64,000 bases of DNA, taken from NCBI GenBank assembly GCA_905178155.1, contig CAJINV010000003.1:9865979-9929978 (forward strand), written 5' to 3'. Position numbers and translations under genes: made by a program. Positions within the stretch are counted from its first letter, which is position 1; every line of letters begins with the position of its first letter. The notes under the pieces are model-generated. The model had not been told where the DNA came from and made no database searches. It saw only the letters and a list, made by a program, of their open reading frames with translations. Shown piece by piece: positions 1-11,266 of this stretch. Source of the DNA: Amoebophrya sp. A120. Taxonomy: Eukaryota > Sar > Dinophyceae > Syndiniales > Amoebophryaceae.

Positions 1-3000
1 CTCTCTCTCTTTTCTCGTTCTCTTCTTCGTTGGCATCTTTCTCTTTTTGTACAGAAACAGTTTCCGTTTTTTTCTACGGGGGACAAAAAGCGCGGGATCT
101 GCGTCTGGTGCGTTCATTCTCCAGCCTCCGCCCCGTTCGCTTTCTTGCTTCCCTCTTGCTCTTTCGCTGTTCAAATCCCGCCCCTGAGTGGGGTTTTGGC
201 AAGGCTGCAAGTTCACGGAGCTCGGCCGCGATGCTCTCGGAGCCCTGGGGAAGGGATCGAAAATTCACTGCGCTTTCGATCCTCGGGAAACAAACTGCTA
301 TCAGTCCGAAGCCCCGTGAGCTTTGGACTCTCCGAAAATCTCGGTCCGGGTCGATATCGTCGAAGACCGAAAGTCCAGCGAACTTTCGAGCCTTGGCAAA
401 TCTCCCCGATCCGGACTCAAATTTGACGGGGATCGACGGAATGAAGCTCCGTGAACTTTCCATTACCTTTCCACGGGCTGGCCCGAGATAGGAGTCGAAG
501 GGAAATTCACTGAACTTTCGGCCCTCAGAAAATTCTGATCGTTCGAAAGTTCATGGAACTTTCCACGCCTTTCCCAGGCTTGGTCTGGGAGAGAGGTCGA
601 AAGTTCCCGGAGCTCTTACCCTTCTCAAAATCGCAATCAGCTGTGGGCTTTCCCGACAGCCTTGCCAGAATCTCACTCCGGATTGCGATGCAGCTCTCGC
701 CCTCTGTCTATGCATGTTTAGCGCCGTTATCATGCATCTGCGAAACGAAAAGCGTTGCGGTTGTGTGGGCGCCAAGTGGTACAGGGTGTCGCCCTAGCCC
801 CCCTGGTTTTGCAGTGAAATCAATTTTCCGCCGAGGAGGGGGGACGGCGTTTTCCGGTCCATGGTCCATGGAGAAACAGCAGCCAGCACGCGCCTTCTCC
901 GGTAGTTTCCCAGCTCCTTCCGAGGCGTTCTGGCCCAAAAGGAGCCCGACCGTCGTTTTTTGTTTTTTTGCGAATCAGAAGGGGACAAAGGGAGAAGCGG
1001 GGGACCAAGTCCCAAAAAGACCCCTCCACCCGCGTCCCAAAAAAAGCCTCATCCATCACTGAGTATGAGTAAGTAGACAAACTGAGAAATAATAGGAGTT
1101 TAAAGACCTACTCTTGCCCATTATCTCTCTCACACTCACACTGCAATGCGCCTCCAGCCTTTGTCTTTACGCTCACGCACTTTGCCCTTCTAAAGCACCT
1201 CCTTCGACAAAAGTAAACCCGAAGGCAACCGACTCTGCACAATTGGATTATCAAAAACACCGAACTTCCTTTAACGTAGCCGAGTGACTACATTCTTGCT
1301 GAATTGACCCGGCAACAACGCCACTCATTTGTAGTTGCGACCAAAAATTTAGAAAAACCCTATCTTCCTCGTGCATGTGTATTTCAAATCTAGAAAGAGG
1401 GTATAAAATTCTCATTCTGCATTCAGAGCTATACCATGCTGATCTGCCGAATGTACTGTAGAGAGACAGCGGATCGCGGAACTGCCGCAGTGCTTTTCGT
1501 GATAGACAAAGCGAAGCCGGGCAGGCTTCGATCAGTGGCATCGAACGCCGTCGGCTGATGTACTCTATGCAACTCGGGGAGGTGGACTCTGGCTATGTGC
1601 CCAAAGGTTTTTTGTCCTCCCTATGATACGCAGTCTGTCATACAATTCGAGTCGCTCGCCCATCACTTTCCACCACGACCGTAGCGTGCACGAAGTAAGT
1701 TCCTTCTGAGACTGTTTGCGCTCGCAACGAAGGTAAATCTCACAAAGTGAAACGCTGAACCTTTCGAGGGCAGCCTGTCAATATATTTATCCACTCACTC
1801 CTTCAATTACGTCTTTATCTATTTATCTATTGCTTTTCACTTGTCATCGCGAAACAAAATTTAGCTCCCGCTGCGTCCGCCTCTTTATTTAATCACAGTC
1901 GGGTCCTCAATCACAGTGGTAAGACATTGGCAAGGGCTGTCCCAAGAAGGACAGCAGCGGCAGATGGTCTCGAACCGCGTCGCTTCATAGACAAAGCGTT
2001 TTTTTCCAGAAGGCTCTGCACGTCTTTACGGTCATGGTGTGAATCTTCACATCCCCACGCACCGCTTCCCCATCTTGGGGAAGGGCTTCCCCTCAAATGG
2101 GGACATACTCCCCGAGCGCTGGGGAAGTGGGGAAGTCAGGCCCAACGCCCACTGTTGTGACCGAAGCCCTGCTGCCCGCAGCTGCGCTCCACAATCCTAC
2201 ATATGTATGTGAGTGGCTGCCACCTGGCGGCAAGCCAAGGATGGCGGACTTGGAACGACACGCGGGACGCGCATTGCAAGAAAAGGCGGCACGGAAGACA
2301 CGGCGGGGGCGCGATACTGGGCGCCAGAAGAAAGAAAGGAGAAGCCAAGGGGAGGAGCCGAGGCACAGGGTCAGAGGCAGGCGGAAAAGAATCGAGGGGC
2401 AGCAGCGCAAGAGAGAAGGGAAGCGCCAAGCCGACACGTCAAGCGCAAGGGCCAAGGGGGTCGCCCTTCGACTACCCTAAGCCCTAGCCCCTAACCTAAA
2501 AAAAAGTCCGGCACCGGCTGCGCATCACCTCCCGCAGTTCAAGGTGGTGACGCAGGGCAAGTGGGGAGGTGATGCAGGGGATGCGGGGTACTGATCCGGT
2601 TCGGGTGGTGATGCGTGGGGAAGGGATTGAAAGGTGTGGGGAAGTGATTCACACTCCTAGAGCTACGGCTCGCAGGAACCTACTTGCCTAGTCCCATCAC
2701 AAACGAAAGGGATGGTGCTGCTGCAGAGGCGCTTTTTGTGTTTCGGGAGAGCAGGGCCGGCTCTTTTCCGATGCGCGCGAAGTCCTAGAACTTCCCATAA
2801 GAATCCGCCTGCCGGCAACCGGGGGTTGTTAATCTATCCGAGCCACGGAGAGGGAGACCTTCGGCGTGGTCATTAGTTCAGGTTATTAGGAGAATCACAC
2901 GACGGGATCTAAGTCCCAAGTGCTGACAAATCAACAAAAAAAAAGCGACTCCCTCCTCTCGTCATCGGCGCCCTACACCTACTCTTCATCGCTAGACATA

Positions 3001-3250
3001 GGACCACGCTCGACAAAAGCGATGTCGAGCACCGCAAAGCGTCTGCACCGAACAAAAAACCGCATCCCCGTGTTTGAAGGGAGACAAGCAAAGGGAGGAA
3101 TCGAGTCTCATAACCCACTTGTTAACTCAATCTCAAAACAGGAACCATTACAGCTCGGATCGTCATCAGACCCATGATTGGCTCTGCGAACGGATCGCAG
3201 AAGGCGTCTCATTTCCGAATGTCCAGAAAGTCCGACGCAGATTCGAACAG
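1..3250. other. Intergenic, no supported gene
   Basis: Reading frames here are short and overlap on both strands without a recognisable domain. The stretch holds a pyrimidine-rich start (1-30), a degenerate repeat array (about 230-620), and G/C-run imperfect hairpins around 2,030-2,140 and 2,520-2,650. I see no promoter, RNA gene or terminator that I can support. Confidence 0.5.
230..620. repeat. Degenerate tandem array of imperfect palindromes
   Basis: About seven units spaced roughly 50-70 bp apart resemble one another. Each contains a version of GAAAGTTCAnTGAACTTTC, an imperfect palindrome, followed by a CCTnGGnAAA-like stretch. Good examples lie near 257, 369, 440, 498, 545 and 598. The divergence suggests an old array. 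No open frame follows the period, so it is probably noncoding. Confidence 0.5.
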
Positions 3251-4009
3251 TCAGGTAGCCAAGTACTGCCGATGCTGTTTTCCTGTCGAACCAAGCATGG
3301 GAAGCGACTTTTTCCTCGAACGGTCAAAGGACCCCCGAGCCCGTGCAGCCGTCGTGCATGGAAGCGAATGGACCTGAGGCACCGCGGTAGATGCTGTGCC
3401 CATTACCAGCCGGCGTCGTGCGTTCGTCCGTGATCTAAATTCGCCTAAAACTTTTTCGATGTCGGCAGCAAAAATTTCGTATGGAGGCGGGCACGCCTGC
3501 GCAGTCAAGACATGCGACCGCGCATCTGACTTAGGTAAAACCAGCAGCTGCGGATCCAGCCGGACATCACCGTACTTGGGCGGCGTATGTACTCCGGCGG
3601 ACGTCGAATCTCTTGTGTTTCTATCGCTTCTTGCCTGCATCCCGCGGACTTTCGCCACTGTGTCGCCACGATCTCCCACGAGGTCCTCGCCGTCGACGCA
3701 GCGATACAGGATAGCAGGAGGCCAAATGGAATTCGTCCCCGAGTACGAGGCTGCGCATGTTGATGCGGATCTGCTGCTTCTACCCGCGTTGTTCGTGACG
3801 CGGTCCAGTCCACCGACTCTACCGGCGCCACAGCTTTTCCGATACACCGCACCAAATACAAACCGCACCTGTAGGACCGGCCGCTGGAGGTCAATAACCG
3901 CGAGCGCGGCTTTATGGCGCTCACTAGCCGTGGTGTCCACATTCCAGAACCGCAGGTAGCCGTCGGCAGAGGCGCTGACCAGCAGACGCGAGCCTTCGAG
4001 CGCACAGAC
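3251..4009 (-). CDS. F-box/WD40-repeat protein, exon 2 (C terminus)
   Basis: This exon adds 252 residues plus a stop codon at 3,251, giving a joined protein of about 1,035 residues. It opens with VCALEGSRLLVSASADGYLR-FWNVD, the second half of a WD40 blade, then continues through a propeller-like segment (LQRPVLQVRFVFGAVYRK) into a tail with little recognisable structure. There is no ATG at the start of this frame, and it is closed upstream by a TAG near 4,048, so it must be an internal or last exon. Codon frame is continuous with the first exon (phase 0). Confidence 0.6.
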   Translation of the reverse strand, partial: VCALEGSRLLVSASADGYLRFWNVDTTASERHKAALAVIDLQRPVLQVRFVFGAVYRKSCGAGRVGGLDRVTNNAGRSSRSASTCAASYSGTNSIWPPAILYRCVDGEDLVGDRGDTVAKVRGMQARSDRNTRDSTSAGVHTPPKYGDVRLDPQLLVLPKSDARSHVLTAQACPPPYEIFAADIEKVLGEFRSRTNARRRLVMGTASTAVPQVHSLPCTTAARARGSFDRSRKKSLPMLGSTGKQHRQYLAT

Positions 4010-5597
4010 ATCACACCGACTAACACAATGAGCGCAGTAGCACTTTTGTGTCTATTTCTTTGCGAACGCAGCTGGACGATAAACCCAAAACAGGAACCCT
4101 AAGCAAACCCTTTAAGCCCTGCGTCGGCAGCGGAACTGGGACGCTTTCTGCGTCGGCCGCGGAACTGGGACCATGCTGCGTCGGCCGCGGAAATGGAAAG
4201 AAGAACAGAAGTCACATCGCCTACAGGATAAAGAAGACAGGAGGCAAAGACGCGTAAGCAGCACAGAATGTCCGACGTGGCTATCATCAGCACCCACGCC
4301 AAGAAATAAAAAACCCCCTTCGAAAGAAAAACTGCTTGGTGCCAGCAGGGCCCGGGAAAAAGGCAAGGACGCAGGGAAAAACGTGAAAGAAGGAGGAATA
4401 TTTGAAGCGCTAGTATGGCCTTCTGCTCTGATCCATCCGGGCGCCCCCCCCCCCTTCTGGTTCCGATGCTTCCGCACTGCGGAGAACGATCCGACCCTAA
4501 ATCAAAGCACAGGGCACCAGGAGATCTACGTACGTAAACGTATGCGCACGAGCAAGGCAGGCAGAACGCGTGGCGTGGACGTCTTCCGCACTAAACCCAA
4601 TCCGGGGGATATGTTAACGGACCAGCGCCAGGACGAGGACACGACAGACACGATCGCAGGAAACGAAACCACACTCGAGAGGGCAAGCAAAGGACAGGAG
4701 CAAGCTCTCCTGTAGAAATTTAAGTCCTCAGCCACCCGCCCCGTGAAGTCGAAACAAAATAAAAAAACCACACCACTCGGGCCAATTTGAGAAGCTTGCG
4801 GTGCGCTCAGGAGGGGCAAAAGATCGATCAAAAAATGCGAGAGAGGAAAGCGGCAATCGAAGTAATACAAAAACAGAGGCTAAACTCATGCGAGCAGCCA
4901 CGAACAAGATGGAAGGGCAAGAGGCGAGATCGAGACTGAAACCAGGCCTACGATGCAAGTGGTTGCTATATAGGATTCTCAGCGGCTGGATCTCAGCGAG
5001 TTCATCTCAAAGGCCTCGGAGGCCTCAACGACTTTCCGAGGACCTCAACGACTGGTCTCAACGATAAACACACGCGAGAAGTTGCCGGCGTGAAGGTCGG
5101 CAAGCCAATGCAGAAAGGAGAGCCACCGGACGGACAACGAAGGGCGCGCGTTTAGAGAAACACAGGGCGCAACGAGAGGACGCGGGTCGGCGTGCAACAT
5201 TAGGAGGGTAGCAAAAGAAAACCGCCGGGGGGGGGCAGTCACTCGCTGCCGGCCTGCCCGACGACCCTAGACCCCAAGCCCTAAACCCGAAACCAGCGGA
5301 GCTGGCGGCACCGATTTGGTGCGCCGGTCGTTCAGATATATTTCTCAACGTTAAGCTATGAGGTCTCAAAGTTGAGATCTGGAAGTGCAGTTGAGGTACC
5401 TGTAGTGCAACCCATAGAAGCTCCCTCGTGCAATCTCAGACGAAAAGCGGCATCGAGAGGAAACTCAGCATTTCAGAATGCTCATGTAATGCAGAGCATC
5501 AACATACATAATGGCTCATAAAAATGAGCCGCTCTGTCGGCATGCAATTCTTCATTTTTGCGGCTGTGCACTAGCATTTGTCAGTGTGGTAGCAGAT
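4010..5597 (-). other. Intron of the F-box/WD40 gene (non-GT-AG)
   Basis: Inferred because the WD blade is completed exactly when codon GAT at 5,600-5,598 is followed by GTC at 4,009. The trinucleotide GAT occurs at both borders, so the exact cut is ambiguous by three bases. No choice gives GT-AG, GC-AG or AT-AC. In gene orientation the intron begins ATATCTGC or a shifted version and ends near GTTAGTCGGTGT. It contains a small GC tandem repeat and a run of C at about 4,444. Confidence 0.55.
4118..4200. repeat. Short tandem repeat in F-box intron
   Basis: Three imperfect units of CTGCGTCGGCCGCGGAACTG (or CTGCGTCGGCAGCGG...) lie about 30 bp apart. No coding meaning is apparent. Confidence 0.6.
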
Positions 5598-7946
5598 ATC
5601 CTCTACCGAGCCTGCGTGGCCGCGGAGCTCGATGACCTCGTCGCAAACCGCCGATGTTCTTTCTACCAGGGTTGTGTGCGGCACCAGTTGGCCCCACGGA
5701 AATTGTAGAATTAGCCCAGAACTCAACCCAACGAACAAAGCTTTTGCCCGGACGGCATGCAAAGCCACGATGTGAGCATTGGTGGAGAACGACAAATGAT
5801 GCTGCGAGTTCTTCCACACGTCCCACACGTGCAATTTCCGGTCGAACCCACCACTGCAAACTAAATTCCCTTCCAGGTGGGTACATACATACATGGGCGG
5901 GGCGCCGCTCGGTGAAATAATGGGCGTGCGTTCTCCAGTCACACCCGGGTATCGCACGTCTCCGCAACACTTGGACTTGAAGACGCTCGCGTTATCCGTC
6001 GACTTGCCTCCAATAGCACTCGCCCTCGATTGAGAAAGCAACTTCCGTCCCGACGAAAGTGCCACCGGATGTGGCCCCGATTGGTCCTCCGTGCTGCCCC
6101 CCGCTGCTGTTGTCGGGGCCGGAACACGGATGGAATGCAAATCGAGCTGCAGCACGTCTTCAAAAGTGGCGCGATCCCGATGCTCTGGAAGTTCCGGAAG
6201 TAACCATAAATCCGCATGCGTCTCTGCGGAGAAAGGCAAGCACCAGTCGTAAAAAACCGCGGGCGCAGTTCGTTGACAAGCACGGCCGCTTTGGCTTTCC
6301 TCTGGTTCCTGCTCCCACAAACGCAGTCGCCTGATGCGCTCTGCTTCCAAACATCGCAAGCGATCAAGGCCACACACAACTGGCGAAGCATTCAAACTGA
6401 GGCGGTTTCCCGTTTGTTCTTCGCTCACGCGCTCGCACGGGTCGAAACAAGCACCACTGGCAGCCGTCGTGGAATCAATGGTCATGGAATCTCGGCTCAC
6501 AGTGGCTAGCAGCCTCCGTAGCGGCACGTCGCTGGGCTGGTGTCGGTGCCGCTGAAGGTGAAGCTCCTGTGGATCGGCTCCCTGTACAACTTTACCAACG
6601 TGGGCGCGCACACTCCCGTCCTCGTGAGCAGTGAGTGCTATGAACCCACTGGTGCCGTCGTCGTCGAGTGCGTGTGCGTCCCCGTCAATGTAGGAAATAA
6701 TACTCAACCTATTCGCGGGTCCTCCAGATAGCGGACACTGAAATATCTCGAGTAGGCGAAAGCACTGAAAAGCACTTCCGGCAGGAGTTCTGGCTGCTTC
6801 GACTGCAGCCGAAGGGCTCGCCGTCCGGGTGTTCACCTCTTGTTTTAGCTCCCCGACACCACGCTCCAAACGCCAGACTCGAAATAATCCGTCCAGACCC
6901 ACAGTCAATAGCAGGCTGCGGGCGGACGCTATTCCCGTGACGCTCGACCGGTGCGCACTTGCGAGTTGGCACAGTTCTTGGTGTGGGCCGTGGCCTAGGT
7001 TTTCCTCTAGCGAAAATCTCGACGGCGTCGCGCCGAACTGGGCTGGAGTTTCGGAACTTTTCCTCGTTGGCCGCGCGCCGGCAGACGCTCCGAACAGAAC
7101 TTGCCCGTACACGCGCAACGTTCCCTCATTGCTGCCCACGATAATGACGTTGACAAGTGGCCAGACACAGGAGTGCAAACAGGTGGCACAAAAAGCAGAC
7201 CGACCGGAAATGCAACTGCTCCTGCCAGGATGGTGCCCTGCTACTACCCTTGGCGACCACACAGGCAACCGGAGCTGCTCCACGTACGAAAGGTTTTTCA
7301 CGTTTCCTTCTCTACCTGTTTCAGTGTGCCAGCCTAAAAATGTGTCTCGACTTCGTGTCGCTGGAGTAGATGTACGCCGCATCACATCCGGACACCGATG
7401 CAATGGAACAGGCAAGCCACCACGCCCTTCGACTACCGCGCACGCCTGCGTGCGCACGAGATCCGTAGAGAGGCTGCGCAGATAACGTGATCCATGTCGC
7501 CAAAGCGCTCGGCGTTGACACCATATATGCCATGCTTCCCGTTCGGAGATCAGGCCTTCACTCCGTGTCACCAAGCGCTGCACGATATCCGCTTCCAGTG
7601 TGCGAACTGGATCCCCCAGCGCTTGCCCTCGAAGGATCAGATGGCCAAAGTCCTGGACGCAGCACCGCCAGACATCACAGGTGCAAGCCAGCGCGCACAA
7701 GGACGCGCTCGAACAAAACAGCGCGATGCGAAAAAGCAGCTCGTCTGGGAGAAGCAGCAGGCAAACGCTATCTTCGTTTTCCGGTTGTAGCTTTTCTTCC
7801 TGCAGCGTCACGGGAACGGGGATAAGGCTGTTGGTACGTTCTTTGTCGTCGCCAAACAATGGCGTCGCGGGATCGAAAGCATTGCCCTCTTCGACAAAAA
7901 TTTCATCCACCCATCCGTGAGCGTGCGCCTCGTCGCCAATAAACAT
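5598..7946 (-). CDS. F-box/WD40-repeat protein, exon 1
   Basis: This exon encodes about 783 residues starting at the ATG at 7,946. An F-box lies at about residues 63-105 (LLLLPDELLFRIALFC). WD40-type blades follow, for example SSVTGIASARSLLLTVGLDG, and a later one ending in FDRKLHVWDVW. The exon stops midway through a blade beginning LRGHAGSVED. The missing half (LLVSASADGYLRFWNVD) is found in the same strand at 4,009, which is why I join the two. F-box/WD40 proteins are usually substrate receptors of SCF (Skp1-Cullin1-F-box) ubiquitin ligases, the propeller binding the substrate; the exact target is unknown. If unspliced, the frame would end at a TAG at 5,571 after nine more codons. An additional upstream exon cannot be excluded. 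Confidence 0.75.
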
Positions 7947-9798
7947 GCCAGGCGTAGCCTCGAGGTCGGACGAAGCACAGCAATGATGCTCGAAATTATG
8001 TCGCCCTCGCCCGATGTTTGGTCGACACTTATCCTACCCCTGTATTTTTTGCAGACCAACACTCGAATTCGCTTGGAGTTCCAATGTGAGGGCCGTGCTT
8101 GGGCTTGAGCCCCGGCCCCGCTTCTGGGCTTGCGTTTGCGTCTGAGTTCCAATATTGGCAGCTCGCGGCCTGAGTCCCAATATTGCTTGCGGACTTGGGT
8201 CCGAGTTCGCGCGTCGGCTATCAGTTTCAGAATCCGCTACCTATTTCCGTCTGGATCTGAGCAAGGGCTGACGGGAGTTTTCTACGGGCCACGTTTGTAA
8301 AAGACAAGGCAAAAGCCCGCATGACAACTATTGCGCGAAGGGGGCCAACCACTACCCTGGCGCCATATCCTCAGCAGGCTGAAGGGCTACCACGATCGCG
8401 AGCAAAGACAATTATGGCGCGCTACTCAGCACAGCGGCGAACGGTGACCGTTTTGCAACTAGCGGCTCGCGCCACAGGTCGGCGGACTGTGCTGCTCAAC
8501 TGCCAACGCTCGGGCAGCGTTCTTGGTTGTTCTTTTTTTCGTAGCGCGATGCCTTTTTGGGTCTTCCAGAGTTGTGCCATCCCACGAAACGCCGGCCATC
8601 CTTTTCCTCGGCCTACCCGTACCCGGTGATCTTCTCCGTCGACCCGTCCTCCTCCCCTAGTAGGAACGAATCAATAGCAATAGTAGCCGCCTCGGCGGGG
8701 TTTATTGTGAAATTCCTGAAGGTCAGCACGTTGGTGTTCATGCTGCCACCTACACCCACGTGCTGACGTTTCGGTGCCCGCTGCAGCCGTGCCCGGCCGC
8801 ACGGTAGGGGTTTCCCTGCGGCGCCTTCTCTTCCTTGCCGCCGGCATTCAAGAACCGGCCCGACTGCCTCCTAATCCATGCCACTAGTTTCAAGCGCCCC
8901 ACTGCTCCGGGCGCTGCACGATGGAACCACGTGGCGCGTGCCGCTGCTACGTACAACACGAGACCGCGCGTCCGGCACGGTAGACCTCCCCAGCCGTTCG
9001 GATTTTAGCACCCAACGGCTTCATAATGTACTGTCTGCAATCTCCTCCCAGTGATTTTCGTTTGCTCTTTGTGTGTATGGCGCATGATAGCTTGCTCTCG
9101 TTTTGGCCACTTTGTGAAAGTTTTGCAGCAGGCACGCGCAGCCGGGATTCTTGAAAGCGACCGGGGGGAGCGGGGCCCCCATTTCGTCGTCGCTTCGCGA
9201 AGCCGCAAAGTTCCTACTTCTTAAGCAAAAGCGACAGGGAAGAATTTTCGCAGCAAAATTGCGGCTCTTCATTTCCATCCGTGCAATCCTATTTATCTAT
9301 TGCGCAAGGGGATTTAGAACTTTAGGCGGCGCGCCCCGCCGTTCGCAGCTCGCAGTTCTAATGGTGAGACACCGCAAAGAACGGCCAATACTGCACTTGA
9401 GGCTTGCCGCCAATACTTTTGATGGTGCGCGTGAGGCTTGCCGCCAGTGCAACCAGGCTTATGTTCTTATATTGTTATACTCCCAACGGTTTCACACTGG
9501 TAAGAGCCCACGCCTCATGTGTCTTCATCCCATATATATGAAAGATGATGCGCTGAGTCTTGTCTTCGCGCTACGTTTGCTCAGAACGACTTCGAATGAT
9601 AACAGCAGGGCGTAGCACGACTCTGGTAGTTTTTCACGCCAAAACAGAAATCAATAGAGCGATGGTAAATTGGTAACTCATCACTCCGTCGAGATTCTAT
9701 CTGACATTTTCCGCAAGGAATAAGTCACCGAGAGCAGCCTTCCGCCCCCCCCCAAAGTATAGCTGTATGATCTGAGTCCAGAAAGCAATGAGGCGGGA
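7947..9798. other. Intergenic, no supported gene
   Basis: Short overlapping frames only. A degenerate direct repeat with TGAGTTCCAATATTG-type words occurs at about 8,140-8,200. Nothing else is recognised. Confidence 0.45.
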
Positions 9799-10197
9799 TC
9801 AATCACTTTCATGTGTAGGCAATGACTTGAACACTTGACAGAGAGTTGCACTCGCTAACAAGCGGCTTCGAAAATTTTCACTTTCCATCTTGGTGGAGAG
9901 CTCCAAACCCAGAAGTGACGAGTTTTCGGTCGCCGCGAAGAGCAACGAAAGTAGAAGCATCTCCATCTTCTTCTCGGTCTTTTCTTCCACAAGCTGCTCA
10001 GACCAGAATGTAAAACTTGCGGTACAAAGAACGCAATCTTTTGTTTGAGTGTCTTTACACAGAAGTGGCTTGCCTTCGCGGGTAGCTAAGTCACAATGAA
10101 TATAGACTCCGGATGCAAACGGTTGCGCCACAAACGAAGAAGCAAAAAAGTTGTACAGGAAGCGTAGTATAACATTGATTCGATTTCTTTCGGCTAA
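9799..10197 (-). CDS. Possible exon, unknown protein
   Basis: An open stretch of about 132 codons ends at a stop at 9,799. It lacks an ATG near its start and opens just after a TAG and an AG dinucleotide, as a 3' exon would. The translation has mixed composition, a hydrophobic start (INVILRFLYNFF) and an amphipathic middle (EEKTEKKMEMLLLSLLFAAT). It lies 173 bp downstream of the ankyrin gene on the same strand, so it could be a separate gene. I do not recognise a family. Confidence 0.25.
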   Translation of the reverse strand, partial: LAERNRINVILRFLYNFFASSFVAQPFASGVYIHCDLATREGKPLLCKDTQTKDCVLCTASFTFWSEQLVEEKTEKKMEMLLLSLLFAATENSSLLGLELSTKMESENFRSRLLASATLCQVFKSLPTHESD

Positions 10198-10370
10198 CTA
10201 CTTACCCATTGGTCAAATCATCCACTGCACAAACAAAAAGAAAGAAGAGCGCGCGTGCCGCTGATATCATCGCCTGTCAATTGACACCGCCGAAATTTTT
10301 TGATAAAAGCGGCAAGAACGCTACCCTTCGTCAAAATAGACAAGCCTCAAAATGACCGAATTCCCGCCAT

Positions 10371-10970
10371 TTACAGCTCGTCGGCCTTGTTCTTTGAGCT
10401 CTGTTTGTTGGCCTGTTCAGGGTTGCGAAAAGACCGCACCATGGGGGGCTGCAGAGCTGTTCGCGTCTGCAAAGGTTTCCATCCATGTGCCGGGACCGAG
10501 TGCGCGGGGCCAGAGACCTTCCAGATTCCTTCGCCCGAACTGGCGTCCAGCCACCAGCATCCGTCCTTCCGGTTGAAGTATACGTATGCATTCGTGGCGT
10601 GGCGAAACCAATCGGCTCCGTCATTCAATTCCTGCCACACTTGTGCGGTGTTCCAGCCCTTCGCCTTGCACACCGCGCCGAATCCCGGTGGTATCTCCGT
10701 GGCACTGGTCCGCAGGTACTGCCCGTTTTCCGGGCCCTGGTAGAGCACGTCCAGAAGTTGCGTGGTTGCACTTCCTGAGGGCGCCTGTGCTGTCGACGTC
10801 GTCGGCTTCTTTTTCATTTCTTCCCACTTAGCAAAAACCTCGAGCACGGCAGCAGCGCGACTATCATGCGCAATTTCCGCGGGCGTTGCGCCCACCGTCC
10901 CCCGGAAGCCGGGATCGGCCCCGGCCGCAAGCAGCTGCTCCGCTCCGACGGGCAAATTGTTGGAAGCCAT
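10371..10970 (-). CDS. Ankyrin-repeat secretory-pathway protein, exon 2
   Basis: 199 codons plus stop, giving a protein of about 413 residues with exon 1. It opens with the completing ankyrin helix pair (MASNNLPVGAEQLLAAGADP, then TPAEIAHDSRAAAVLEVF). A linker rich in T, S and A follows, then an aromatic module (NAYVYFNRKDGCWWLDA, then IWKVSGPAHSVPAHGWKPL), a pattern I associate with short repeated modules in dinoflagellate proteins. The protein ends KADEL, close to the KDEL class of ER-retention signals. With the hydrophobic N terminus this suggests an ER-lumen location; function is otherwise unknown. Confidence 0.8.
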   Translation of the reverse strand: MASNNLPVGAEQLLAAGADPGFRGTVGATPAEIAHDSRAAAVLEVFAKWEEMKKKPTTSTAQAPSGSATTQLLDVLYQGPENGQYLRTSATEIPPGFGAVCKAKGWNTAQVWQELNDGADWFRHATNAYVYFNRKDGCWWLDASSGEGIWKVSGPAHSVPAHGWKPLQTRTALQPPMVRSFRNPEQANKQSSKNKADEL

Positions 10971-11266
10971 AAAGTATGCATTGCATGTGTACGAGTCTGG
11001 AGAAATTCACGCTTGCAACGCTTACTTTGGGTCACACCAAAAATGTCACCACCATCAGAAGTCTCCGCTTTCCTCTTATGAAGCGCAGGAGTGACATATC
11101 ACGCAGTGTCGGCATTGAGCGATCCCTTTTTTAGAGACCTCCACTACTGCGGCATAAGCTCTATAAAAATGGCACTGCCTGCAGTACCTAGACTCTATTC
11201 GCGATGCAGAGTCTGCATGACTAAAATGTTGCGTCTTTCAGACCGAAACATAGATACGGTGGATAT
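10971..11266 (-). other. Intron of the ankyrin gene (non-GT-AG, AT-AC possible)
   Basis: Exon 1 ends LHR and exon 2 begins MASNN. In gene orientation the intron begins ATATCCACCGTATC and ends ...GCATACTTT. Two readings are possible. A U12-like AT-AC intron would end at ATAC (10,974) and add one phenylalanine. A precise LHR-MASNN joint would give no standard border, with AT repeated at both ends. No GT-AG pair I tried keeps the frame. Confidence 0.6.

Noticed and set aside
165-195. tRNA B-box-like TGTTCAAATCC
   Set aside because: The flanking bases do not form a T-arm stem and no matching A box or anticodon arm precedes it.
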